Assembly: GCA_963721335.1 (NCBI GenBank)
Contig: CAVRIV010000008.1
Span: 62,001-126,000, forward strand
Direction of reading: 5' to 3'
Origin: CAVXDY01 sp963721335
GTDB taxonomy: Bacteria > Actinomycetota > Thermoleophilia > Miltoncostaeales > Miltoncostaeaceae
DNA length: 64,000 bases
The notes under the pieces were generated by a model. The model ran no database searches and was not told the origin of the DNA. It was given only the letters and a program-made list of their open reading frames with translations. The position numbers and the translations under genes were made by a program. Below are positions 51,985-59,830 of this stretch, piece after piece. The first letter of the stretch is position 1. Every line of letters starts with the position of its first letter.

Positions 51985-52607
51985 CTCTCCTCCGAGGAGT
52001 ACTCGAACGTCGTCTCGTAGGCGCAGCGCCCGCTCAGATCGAACGAGAGCGGCCCCTCGTCCACCCGGAGACGGTCGGCGTAGTCCTCGGTGCCGGGGCG
52101 GTGGTGGCCCGGGATGCCGCAGGTCACCGCCCCCTGGTCGGCCACCGGCCCGCGGACGCGCACCTCCACCCGCCCGCCGGCGCGGAACCACCCCCGGCCC
52201 GGGCTGTGGTCGATCTCGATCCGCACGGGCCGCCAGCCGAGGAAGCGGCTCTCCTTCCAGGCCCACGGGAATTGTTCGAGCGTGCTTCCGCCGCGGGCCC
52301 CGGTGAGGATCTCGACCAGAGCCGCGCGCTGGTCGTCGTCGCCCCGCTCGTCGATGTAGAGGAAGAACGTCCAGGGCGAGCCCGGCTCGTCGTCGTCGTA
52401 GCGGCACGCGATGACGGCGCCGAGCCCCGACAGGTCGATGTCGCCGGCATGGCCTGACTCGACCGCCCACGAGAGCGCGCCCACGCAGATCCCGTAGGTC
52501 GAGCGCCCGCCCCCGTGACCTCCGATCCGGCGGCAGGGGCAGATCGCCTCGCAGTTGCACGCCTCGAGGTAGGTGCCCGAGATGCTCCAGGTGTCACGGT
52601 CGGCCAA
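51981..52607 (-). CDS. DUF1326 protein
   Basis: 208 residues. The N-terminal motif YLEACNCEAICPCRRIGG, with a CNC-x3-CPC cysteine cluster, is the DUF1326 hallmark and likely a metal site. PWTFFLYIDERGDDDQRAAL and SLEF-like beta strands follow. The gene lies directly upstream of the DUF2182 membrane protein and overlaps it. Such pairs are thought to act together in metal handling, but no function is proven. It converges with nothing; its own promoter would lie at 52608-52660. Confidence 0.85.
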   Translation of the reverse strand: MADRDTWSISGTYLEACNCEAICPCRRIGGHGGGRSTYGICVGALSWAVESGHAGDIDLSGLGAVIACRYDDDEPGSPWTFFLYIDERGDDDQRAALVEILTGARGGSTLEQFPWAWKESRFLGWRPVRIEIDHSPGRGWFRAGGRVEVRVRGPVADQGAVTCGIPGHHRPGTEDYADRLRVDEGPLSFDLSGRCAYETTFEYSSEES

Positions 52608-52660
52608 TCGGTCCTCCGTGCGCGAGCTTCCCCCGCGGACCGGTCGCCGATCAAGCCGAA

Positions 52661-53632
52661 TCAGGTCGTCTCGACCACGACCTTGCCGAAGGCCTCCCCC
52701 GACTCGAGGCGCTCGAACGCCGTCCGGGCGTCGGCGAGGGTGTGGACCGAGTCGATCACCGGCGTCAGCGCGGCGACATCGACCAGGCGGCAGAGGGCGC
52801 CGAGCTCGCCGAGGGTGCCCATGGTGGAGCCCGCGACGGTCAGGCCCCGCCAGAAGAGCCGGGCCAGCTCGGAGGGCGGGTCGCCACCGCTGGTCGCGCC
52901 GCTCACCACGACGGTCCCGCCCGGGCGCAGGGATCGCAGCGAGTGAGCCCAGGTCGCCGCGCCCACGGTCTCGATGACGGCGTCCACGCGCACGGGCAGG
53001 CGGCCGCCCGGCTCCAGCGCGGCGGCCGCGCCCAGGCCCAGCGCTCGCTCGCGCTTCTCCTCCGAGCGGCTGGTGACGTACACCTCGAGCCCCATCGCGC
53101 GCCCCAGGACGAGCGCGGCCGTGGAGACACCGCCGCCGGCGCCCTGCACCAGCACCCGGTCGCCGGGGCGCACTCCCGCCCTCGTGACGAGCATCCGGTA
53201 GGCCGTCAGGTAGGCGGTCGGCAGGCAGGCGGCCTCGGCGAACGTCAACGACGCCGGCTTCGGCACGAGGTTGCGCGCCGGCACGGACACCCGCTCGGCG
53301 AGCGTCCCGGGCACGCCGCGCTCGGACAGCAGGTGCAGGTCGGGCGCGAGCGTCTCGTCCTCGCCGGGGCCGGCCGAGCCGAGAACCGCGTGAACAACGA
53401 CCTCGCGCCCATCGTCGGTCACGCCGGCCGCGTCGGTCCCGAGCACCGAGGGGAGGTCCTCGGGCCGAACGCCCACGCCGCGCAGCGTCCAGAGCTCGTG
53501 GTGGTTGAGCGAGGCGGCGCGCACCTGGACCGTCACCCAGCCCTCGCGCGGCACGGGGTCGGGCACCTCCCCGACCCTCAGTCCCGAGAGCGGGTCGCTC
53601 TCGCTGATCCCCGTCACGCTCGCGGCGAGCAC
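52661..53632 (-). CDS. Zinc-type alcohol dehydrogenase / quinone oxidoreductase-like protein (MDR family)
   Basis: A 323-residue medium-chain reductase. The N-terminal GroES-like domain has VRAASLNHHELWTLRG and LPSVLGTDAAGV. The NADP-binding motif is VLVQGAGGGVSTAALVLGRA. Zinc ligands of true alcohol dehydrogenases are missing, so it is closer to zinc-free quinone oxidoreductases or enoyl reductases. The GTG start is 6 nt after TAGGGT, whose bases overlap the stop of the diguanylate cyclase gene upstream. Substrate unknown. Confidence 0.87.
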   Translation of the reverse strand: MLAASVTGISESDPLSGLRVGEVPDPVPREGWVTVQVRAASLNHHELWTLRGVGVRPEDLPSVLGTDAAGVTDDGREVVVHAVLGSAGPGEDETLAPDLHLLSERGVPGTLAERVSVPARNLVPKPASLTFAEAACLPTAYLTAYRMLVTRAGVRPGDRVLVQGAGGGVSTAALVLGRAMGLEVYVTSRSEEKRERALGLGAAAALEPGGRLPVRVDAVIETVGAATWAHSLRSLRPGGTVVVSGATSGGDPPSELARLFWRGLTVAGSTMGTLGELGALCRLVDVAALTPVIDSVHTLADARTAFERLESGEAFGKVVVETT

Positions 53633-53638
53633 GGGGAG

Positions 53639-53644
53639 ACCCTA
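53639..53644 (-). promoter_or_regulatory. Predicted -10 element (TAGGGT) of the MDR oxidoreductase gene
   Basis: On the minus strand TAGGGT, 6 nt, then GTG at 53632. It overlaps the TAG stop of the upstream diguanylate cyclase gene. Confidence 0.5.
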
Positions 53645-55144
53645 GCCGCGGGCCGGCTCTCCGGCCCGCGGGGATCGCGCCATGGGGCCGTCCTCATAGA
53701 CGACGAGGCGGTCGCGACCCGCGTCCTTCGCGCGGTAGAGCGCCGTGTCGGCCGCCAGCAGCAGGGAGCTCGGCGGCTCGCCCGGGCGGGGACCCTCGGT
53801 CACGCCCAGCGAGACGGTGGCCGTCGCCTCGGGGTACACCCGCCGCGTGGCCTCGGCCACGCTCACGCGGATGCGCTCGCCCACGGAGACGGCCTCGGTC
53901 ACCGCGGTATCGGGCAGCAGGATCACGAACTCGTCGCCGCCGGTCCGGAACAGCACGTCGCCCTGGCGGATCTCCCCCCCGGCGGTGACCGCCACGAGCA
54001 CCAGCAGCGCGTCGCCGGCGGCATGGCCGAGTGAGTCGTTGACGATCTTGAAGCAGTCGATGTCGAGGGCGATCGCCGACAGCGAGCTGTCGTTGCGACG
54101 GGCGCGGGCATCGAGCTGCACCAGCTCCTGGTCGAGGCGGCGGCGGTTGTACGCGCCCGTGAGGGGGTCGGTCATGGCCAGCCGGTCGCGTTCCGCGATG
54201 AGCCGGTCGTTCACCCGCAGCGTGATGCTCATGCGCACGGCGACGATGATGACGGTGATGAGCGTCAGGGTCCCCACCACGCCGTGGCTGGGCGCGAGCA
54301 GCCCGATCGCGCTCAGGCCGACGACGGCGGGTACCGCCTGGCTCCACGCGGGCGGGTGGGTGTGGCGCCCGGCGGCCCAGACGCGCTGGCCCTCCGCGCA
54401 GCGGGCGGATGCCGCCAGCGCCCAGAGCCAGGCGGCCCCGGCGTAGCCCACCCAGGCGACCGCCTCGCCGATCTCGGTCCCGTTGAGGGCCGCGACGAGG
54501 TACGCCGAGTCGCTCACGGTCTGGACCGCGAACGCGGCGAGGATCCACCACAGCCAGGTGGGGGCCTGATGGCCGATGCGCAGAACGATCCACCCGATCG
54601 TCACGAGGCCCGCGAACGCCGTCGCGGGGTAGAGCAGGTTCACGGCGGTGCCGAGCGCGCCGCCCGAGCCCTCCTCGGCGACCGGCCCCAGCAGGAGCAC
54701 CCAGGAGAAGATCCCGAGCGCCAGGGCCAGCGCGACCCCGTCGAGGGCGCCCTGCCAGCCCTTCTCGGGGCGTAGCCGCGCGTACAGCATGGCCGCGCCG
54801 ATCAGGGTGAGCACGTTGAACCCGAGCCAGCCGATGTCGAGGACGCTCACCTCGGGGACCTCGACGTCCATGAGCAGCGCGACGGTGGACGCCAGGTCGG
54901 AGATGAACCAGCAGCCGAGGGCGGCGGCGAAGACGGCCCAGGTCTGCCGGGCGCGCGAGCGTGTGTGGCGCGCGGCCATCACGCACATGACGAGCCCCGC
55001 GAGATCGCCCGCCACCTCACCGAACGAGCCGATGACGGGGGTCATGGCGGCGTCCGGGGCGAGGATCGCCACGGCCCCCACGAATGCGAGGGCGACGGCG
55101 GCCGTCCAGGCCAGGGATATGGTGAGCGGGCGTCCGGTCCGCAT
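53642..55144 (-). CDS. Membrane-bound diguanylate cyclase (GGDEF)
   Basis: A 500-residue protein. About ten predicted membrane helices occupy the first 320 residues, and a C-terminal GGDEF domain follows: DPLTGAYNRRRLDQEL, ALDIDCFKIVNDSLGH, and RTGGDEFVILLPD. The active-site GGDEF is intact, and RQGD five residues before it fits the inhibitory I-site (RxxD). It should make cyclic di-GMP in response to a membrane signal. No EAL domain. It is divergent from the zinc-dependent dehydrogenase gene. Confidence 0.9.
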   Translation of the reverse strand: MRTGRPLTISLAWTAAVALAFVGAVAILAPDAAMTPVIGSFGEVAGDLAGLVMCVMAARHTRSRARQTWAVFAAALGCWFISDLASTVALLMDVEVPEVSVLDIGWLGFNVLTLIGAAMLYARLRPEKGWQGALDGVALALALGIFSWVLLLGPVAEEGSGGALGTAVNLLYPATAFAGLVTIGWIVLRIGHQAPTWLWWILAAFAVQTVSDSAYLVAALNGTEIGEAVAWVGYAGAAWLWALAASARCAEGQRVWAAGRHTHPPAWSQAVPAVVGLSAIGLLAPSHGVVGTLTLITVIIVAVRMSITLRVNDRLIAERDRLAMTDPLTGAYNRRRLDQELVQLDARARRNDSSLSAIALDIDCFKIVNDSLGHAAGDALLVLVAVTAGGEIRQGDVLFRTGGDEFVILLPDTAVTEAVSVGERIRVSVAEATRRVYPEATATVSLGVTEGPRPGEPPSSLLLAADTALYRAKDAGRDRLVVYEDGPMARSPRAGEPARG

Positions 55145-55198
55145 GCCCAACCATCGTCCGGAGCGGGCCTCCTCCTGAGCGGTCGGGCAATCCGCAAG

Positions 55199-55204
55199 TA
55201 GGCT
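55199..55204 (+). promoter_or_regulatory. Predicted -10 element (TAGGCT) of the zinc dehydrogenase gene
   Basis: TAGGCT, 6 nt, then the GTG start at 55211; leaderless layout. Confidence 0.55.
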
Positions 55205-55210
55205 GCGGGC

Positions 55211-56216
55211 GTGCGGGTCGCGGTCTACCACGGCGCCGGCCGGATCGAGCTGAGCGAGCGGCCCGACCCGGTGGCCGGGCCCGGCGAGCTGGTCGTGCGC
55301 GTGCGGGCCTGCGGGCTGTGCGGCAGCGACCTGATGGCCTGGTACCAGGACCCGCGCGCGCCCGTGGTGCTGGGACACGAGCCGTCCGGAGAGGTGGAGG
55401 CGGTCGGCGCCGGGGCGCCCTTCGCCCAGGGCGACCGCGTGTTCGTGCACCACCACGTGCCGTGCGGCGACTGCGCGCGGTGCCGTGCGGGCCGAGACAC
55501 GCTCTGCGACACCTTCCGGCGCACGCGCATCGACCCCGGCGGCCTGGCGGAGCGCATCCGGGTGCCCGCCGAGAACGTGCGCGCCGACGTCCTCCGCCTG
55601 CCGGACCACCTCCCGCACTGGGCGGCCACGCTCGTGGAGCCGCTCGCGTGCGTCGTGCGGGGTCAGCGCTGGGCGGGAGTCGGGGCGGGAGCGCGGGTGG
55701 CGGTGGTGGGCGCGGGCGCGATGGGCCTGCTGGAGGTGGAGGCCGCCCGGGCCGCCGGCGCGGCTGCCGTGGTGGCCGTCGAGCCGCGCTCCGATCGCCG
55801 GGCCCTGGCCCGCGACGCGGGCGCGGCCACGAGCCCCGAGTCCGACCCCGCCGCCGTGCGCGACGCGCTGGGGGGTGAGCTCGCCGACCAGGTGTTCGTC
55901 TGCACCTCCGACCGGCGGGCGATCGCGGACGCGCTCCACCTGGCGGCGCCGGGCGGGGTGGTCCAGCTCTTCGCCCCGACGCCTCCCGGAGAGCTGGTGC
56001 CGATCGACCTCGGCAGCGCCTTCTTCCGCGAGGTGACCCTGCAGTTCGACCTACTCCGCGGGACCCGCCGACACCCGGGCGGCCCTCGCGCTGCTCTCCA
56101 CGGGTGCCGTGGACGCGTCGCGGCTGGTGTCGCACCGCCTGCCCCTCTCCCGGGTGGAGGAGGCCTTCCGGCTCGCGCGCTCGGGGGAGGCGACCAAGGT
56201 GGTCGTCGAGCCATAG
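55211..56216 (+). CDS. Zinc-dependent alcohol/sorbitol dehydrogenase family protein, frameshifted
   Basis: A medium-chain dehydrogenase with zinc ligands intact: RACGLCGSDLMAWY (catalytic Cys), LGHEPSGEVEAVG, and the structural-zinc cysteines in CGDCARCRAGRDTLC. The NAD-binding motif is VAVVGAGAMGLLEVEAA. The frame shifts near 56055, and the end (LALLSTGAVDASRLVSHRLP, then EAFRLARSGEATKVVVEP) is in another frame. The break lies in the C-terminal catalytic domain. Sugar alcohol or threonine-type substrates are possible. A TAGGCT region just after the stop may drive osmC. Confidence 0.82.
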
Positions 56217-56247
56217 GCTGCGAGGCACATCACGCGACCCAAGGGGG

Positions 56248-56697
56248 ATGACGATGTCGATGGCCGACCGCCGTGCCGAGACCGAATGGGCCGGCAATCT
56301 CACCGAGGGCTCGGGCACGCTGGAGCTGATCTCCAGCGGGGCCGCGTCGCTGCCCGTGACATGGGCGTCGCGGGTGGAGAGCCCGGACGGGCGCACGAGC
56401 CCCGAGGAGCTCATCGCCGCCGCGCACTCCTCCTGCTACGCCATGGCCTTCTCCAACTCGCTGACCACGGACGGCACGCCGCCGGAGCGGCTGCACGTGA
56501 CCGCCGTCGTGTCGCTCAACCCCAAGGAGGGAGGCGGCGTCGAGGTGACCGACTCGGCCCTCACGGTGACCGGGGTGGTGCCGGGGCTGGATCAGGCCGG
56601 CTTCCAGGCGGCGGCCGAGAAGGGCGAGCAGGGCTGCCCGGTCTCCAACGCCCTGCGCAAGAGCGTGAAGATCACGGTCACGGCGACCCTGGACTAG
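56248..56697 (+). CDS. OsmC-family peroxiredoxin-like protein
   Basis: 149 residues. AETEWAGNLTEGSGTLELIS and SPEELIAAAHSSCYAMAFSN carry the first redox Cys; EKGEQGCPVSNALRKSV the second. These are the two reactive cysteines of OsmC/Ohr proteins, which reduce organic hydroperoxides with lipoyl-type thiols. The MTMSMADRR start follows AAGGGGG. It converges with a thioesterase gene one base away. Ohr-like versus OsmC-like function cannot be settled by eye; the helix-first pattern favours OsmC. Confidence 0.9.
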   Translation: MTMSMADRRAETEWAGNLTEGSGTLELISSGAASLPVTWASRVESPDGRTSPEELIAAAHSSCYAMAFSNSLTTDGTPPERLHVTAVVSLNPKEGGGVEVTDSALTVTGVVPGLDQAGFQAAAEKGEQGCPVSNALRKSVKITVTATLD

Positions 56698-56698
56698 C

Positions 56699-57121
56699 TC
56701 AGCCCGCTCCCTCCGCCTTCCGGGCCACGCCGGCGTCGAACCTCGCGCGGTCGACGACGAAGCGCCGGTGCGTGCCCCGGCAGATGAGCTCACGCTCGTC
56801 CTCGGCCACGGCGGAGAAGGTGAGCCTCCGCCCGTCGACCTCCTCCAACCGGACGCGCGCCACCACCTCCATCCCGGGAGGGGTGGCCGCGTCGTGGCTC
56901 AGGTTGACGTGCGTGCCCAGCGACAGCTCGCCCTCCTCCAGGTGGGGGGCGATGGCCTCGATGCAGGCCCACTCGACGAGGCCCACCATGAAGCCGGTGG
57001 CGAACACCTCGGGCATCTCCCGGAACCGCTCCGACTCGGGGTAGAGGTGGGGCACGGTCTTGGTCGCGGGCACCACCAGCCGCAGCTCGTGCTCGATCCC
57101 GGGCCGCAGGCTCGCCCTCAT
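56699..57121 (-). CDS. Thioesterase (hotdog fold, FlK-like)
   Basis: 140 residues of the hotdog-fold thioesterase type related to FlK (fluoroacetyl-CoA thioesterase): VPATKTVPHLYPESERFREM, EVFATGFMVGLVEWACIEAI and GTHVNLSHDAATPPGMEVV. The catalytic-region residues Thr, Glu and His are all present. Function on a specific acyl-CoA is unknown; housekeeping removal of toxic acyl-CoAs is plausible. The ATG overlaps the stop of the cupin gene (ATGA). Confidence 0.85.
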   Translation of the reverse strand: MRASLRPGIEHELRLVVPATKTVPHLYPESERFREMPEVFATGFMVGLVEWACIEAIAPHLEEGELSLGTHVNLSHDAATPPGMEVVARVRLEEVDGRRLTFSAVAEDERELICRGTHRRFVVDRARFDAGVARKAEGAG

Positions 57122-57468
57122 CGGTCCGCCCGCGCGGTGCAGAGGAACCCGAGCGGCTCGTCGCCGAGCGCGGTGAGCTGGTGGACCTCGCCGGAGGCCA
57201 CGAAGACCGCATCCCCCTCGGCCACCTCCCGGCGCTCCTCGCCGAGCCGGGCCTCGGCGCGCCCGTGGAGGATGAGGATCGCGTGCTCGTGGTCGTGGCT
57301 CTCCAGGGCGGAGGCCCCGCCGGCGGGGATCAGGAAGTAGCGCAGCTCCACGTCCCGGGCGCCGTCGCCCGGGCCGATCAGCGTGTGGCGCTGGGCTCCC
57401 GAGGCGTACTCGCGGGGCGGCACCCCCTCCCAGCTCCACCCGTCCGCGCGGCGCCTCACCAGTCCCAT
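57118..57468 (-). CDS. Small cupin-domain protein
   Basis: About 116 residues with one cupin domain: LESHDHEHAILILHGRAEARL (motif 1) and EGDAVFVASGEVHQLTALG (motif 2). The chosen ATG at 57468 lies 7 nt after TAACGT; a GTG at 57477 would sit inside that -10 element and is unlikely. It is co-transcribed with the thioesterase downstream. Ligand unknown. Confidence 0.82.
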   Translation of the reverse strand: MGLVRRRADGWSWEGVPPREYASGAQRHTLIGPGDGARDVELRYFLIPAGGASALESHDHEHAILILHGRAEARLGEERREVAEGDAVFVASGEVHQLTALGDEPLGFLCTARADR

Positions 57469-57475
57469 GAAATGC

Positions 57476-57481
57476 ACGTTA
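57476..57481 (-). promoter_or_regulatory. Predicted -10 element (TAACGT) of the cupin-thioesterase operon
   Basis: On the minus strand TAACGT, 7 nt, then ATG at 57468. It decides the start in favour of the internal ATG. Confidence 0.45.
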
Positions 57482-57558
57482 CCGGCCGTGCGCGGCGCTC
57501 GGCGCCCACCGCGAGGGGACGCTATGCTCCCGGCGGCGCGGGCCGGCAGCCCGCCGAT

Positions 57559-57632
57559 GGTGAACGTAGCTCAGTTGGTAGAGCTCCTGGTTGTGGTCCA
57601 GGCGGTCGTGGGTTCGAGTCCCATCGTTCACC
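57559..57632 (+). tRNA. tRNA-His(GTG)
   Basis: The acceptor arm GTGAACG pairs with CGTTCAC. The extra 5' G at -1 faces C73, the identity element of tRNA-His. The anticodon loop TTGTGGT gives GTG, and the T-loop is TTCGAGT. No complete CCA is needed from the gene. Confidence 0.95.
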
Positions 57633-57653
57633 CCTCTCGGACGCCGGCCGCGA

Positions 57654-57735
57654 GCGGGTGTGGCGGAACTGGCATACGCGCTAGGTTTAGGTCCTAGTGG
57701 GGCAACCCTTGGAGGTTCGAGTCCTCTCACCCGCA
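57654..57735 (+). tRNA. tRNA-Leu(TAG)
   Basis: The acceptor GCGGGTG pairs with CACCCGC. The anticodon arm CTAGG-TTTAGGT-CCTAG gives anticodon TAG. A long variable arm, typical of class II tRNAs, and T-loop TTCGAGT are present. It ends with discriminator A. It lies 35 bp before the trigger factor gene. Confidence 0.95.
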
Positions 57736-57770
57736 TCTCACTGGAAGGCCCGGATGACCGCCCAGGGCCG

Positions 57771-59192
57771 ATGCCGCTGACCGCGGAGGTCACGCCTCTC
57801 GAGGAGAACCGCGTCCGCCTGGACGTGGCGGTCCCCGGCGACGAGGTGCAGCGGCGGATGGAGCGCGCCATCCGGCAGTTGGGCCGCGACGTGCGCGTGC
57901 CCGGGTTCCGTCCCGGCAAGGCGCCGGCCGAGGTCATCGTGCAGCGCGTGGGCCGCGACGCGGTCGTGCAGGAGATGCTGAAGGGCTCGCTGGGGGAGTG
58001 GTACTCCGAGGCGGTCGCCGAGACGGGCGTGATGCCGATCGACGACCCGGAGCTCGATCTGGACGCGGTGCCCGACGAGGGCGACCTGACGTTCAAGGCC
58101 ACGGTCCAGGTGCGCCCCAAGGCGACGCTCGGCGAGTGGCGGGGCGTGGAGGTCGGCCGGGCCGAGCCCGAGGTGCCCGAGGACGCGCTCGACCAGCAGC
58201 TCGAGGCCCTTCGCGAGCGCGCGGCGCGGCTGACGCCGGTGGAGCGGCCGGCCGCGATCGGGGACTTCCTGATCGTCGACTTCGACGGGTCCGTCGCGGG
58301 CAAGCGGCTGCGCAGCGCCAGCGCCCGCGACTACCTGGTGGAGCTGGGCGGCGGCCGGCTGGTGCCCGAGTTCGAGAAGCACCTCACGGGCATGAGCGCC
58401 GGCGCGACGGCGACCTTCCCGGTGACCTACGACGACTCCGACCAGCGCGGCGACCTGCGCGGGCGCACCGTCGACTACTCGGTGACCGTGAAGGCCGTGC
58501 AGCAGAAGGAGCTGCCGCCCCTGGACGACGACCTGGCCATCGGCGTGAGCGAGCACGACACCCTCGACGAGCTGCGGGCCGACATCCAGAAGCGCCTCGA
58601 CGCGGCGGCCGAGTCGCAGGTGGACGAGCTCTTCCGGCGCATGGTGCTCGACGCCGTCACCGCCGCGTCCAGCGTCGACGTCCCCGAGGTGATGGTCGAC
58701 CGGCGCATCGGCTCCATCCTCCAGCAGACCTCCCAGCAACTGCCCGAGGGCGTCTCCTTCGAGGACTACCTGGCCGCCACCGGGCGCACCATCGCGGAGA
58801 TCGTCGACGAGCTGCGGCCGGATGCCGAGATGGCGGTGCGCCGCGAGCTGGTCGTGGAGGCCGTGGCCGACGCCGAGGGCATCGAGGTCGACGACGAGGA
58901 GGTCGAGGAGCAGGTGCGCGCGGACGCGGAGGCCACCGGCCGCGCGCCCGATCGACTCGTGCACGACCTGCGCGAGCACGGCGGCTGGGAGACCCTGCGC
59001 CAGGACCTGCGCATGAAGCACGCGATGGAGCGCATCGTGGAGGCCGCCACTCCGATCCCCATGGAGCAGGCCGAGGCCCGCGAGAAGCTCTGGACCCCCG
59101 AGGACGCCCGCCGCGGTCAGGCCGAGAAGGCCGAGACGGCAGGGAAGCCGGCCCCCGCGGGGAAGCTCTGGACGCCCGGCGACCCCCGATGA
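57771..59192 (+). CDS. tig: Trigger factor
   Basis: The ribosome-associated chaperone and peptidyl-prolyl isomerase, 473 residues. The ribosome-binding loop is VPGFRPGKAP (about residues 43-52). A PPIase domain follows (AIGDFLIVDFDGSVAGKRL), then a long helical C-terminal domain. The final 40 residues form an unusual low-complexity tail with the segment KLWTP occurring twice (EKLWTPEDARR and GKLWTPGDPR). The ATG at 57771 was chosen to start after the tRNA; the frame is open back through both tRNAs, which is not coding. It opens the tig-clpP-clpX cluster. Confidence 0.95.
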   Translation: MPLTAEVTPLEENRVRLDVAVPGDEVQRRMERAIRQLGRDVRVPGFRPGKAPAEVIVQRVGRDAVVQEMLKGSLGEWYSEAVAETGVMPIDDPELDLDAVPDEGDLTFKATVQVRPKATLGEWRGVEVGRAEPEVPEDALDQQLEALRERAARLTPVERPAAIGDFLIVDFDGSVAGKRLRSASARDYLVELGGGRLVPEFEKHLTGMSAGATATFPVTYDDSDQRGDLRGRTVDYSVTVKAVQQKELPPLDDDLAIGVSEHDTLDELRADIQKRLDAAAESQVDELFRRMVLDAVTAASSVDVPEVMVDRRIGSILQQTSQQLPEGVSFEDYLAATGRTIAEIVDELRPDAEMAVRRELVVEAVADAEGIEVDDEEVEEQVRADAEATGRAPDRLVHDLREHGGWETLRQDLRMKHAMERIVEAATPIPMEQAEAREKLWTPEDARRGQAEKAETAGKPAPAGKLWTPGDPR

Positions 59193-59220
59193 CACGCGCG
59201 AACGGAAGGACTCCCATCGC

Positions 59221-59805
59221 ATGAGCCCATTGATCCCGATGGTCGTGGAGCAGACCTCGCGAGGCGAGCGCTCCTTCGACATCTACTCGCGTCTTCTGAA
59301 CGAGCGGATCGTCTTCCTCGGGACGCCGATCGACGACCAGATCGCCAACCTGATCGTGGCCCAGCTGCTGCACCTGGAGAGCGAGGATCCCGACAAGGAC
59401 ATCTCGCTGTACGTGAACTCGCCCGGCGGCTCGGTCTACTCCGGCCTGGCGATCTACGACACGATGCAGTTCATCAAGCCCGACGTGCAGACGATCTGCG
59501 TCGGCATCGCGATGAGCATGGGCGCCCTGCTGCTGGCCGGCGGCGCGCCGGGCAAGCGGATGGCCCTCCCGAACGCGAAGATCCTGATCCACCAGGTGTC
59601 CAGCGGCTTCAGCGGCCAGGCGACCGACATCGAGATCCACGCCCGCGAGATCATCGACCTGCGCAAGCGCCTCGACGAGATCATCGCCAAGCACACCGGC
59701 CAGGACCTCGAGAAGGTGGCCAAGGACACGGAGCGCGACTTCTTCATGTCGAGCGAGGAGGCCAAGGAGTACGGCATCGTCGACCGGGTGATCGAGAGCC
59801 ACTAG
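59221..59805 (+). CDS. clpP: ATP-dependent Clp protease proteolytic subunit
   Basis: A 194-residue serine protease with catalytic triad Ser99 (VGIAMSMGA), His124 (ILIHQVSSGF) and Asp173 (TERDFFMSSEEA). Its NSPGGSVYSGLAIYD and G-rich loop match ClpP. It forms the 14-mer chamber used with ClpX. The sequence around the active Ser is IAMSMGA rather than the common QAASMGA, a mild variation. It lies 28 bp after tig and just upstream of clpX. Confidence 0.97.
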   Translation: MSPLIPMVVEQTSRGERSFDIYSRLLNERIVFLGTPIDDQIANLIVAQLLHLESEDPDKDISLYVNSPGGSVYSGLAIYDTMQFIKPDVQTICVGIAMSMGALLLAGGAPGKRMALPNAKILIHQVSSGFSGQATDIEIHAREIIDLRKRLDEIIAKHTGQDLEKVAKDTERDFFMSSEEAKEYGIVDRVIESH

Positions 59806-59830
59806 TCCGCCACGCGGCCGACCCCTTCTG

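Noticed and set aside
57591..57770. An N-terminal extension of trigger factor through the tRNA-His/tRNA-Leu region
   Set aside because: It would translate tRNA genes. The family N-terminus fits the ATG at 57771.
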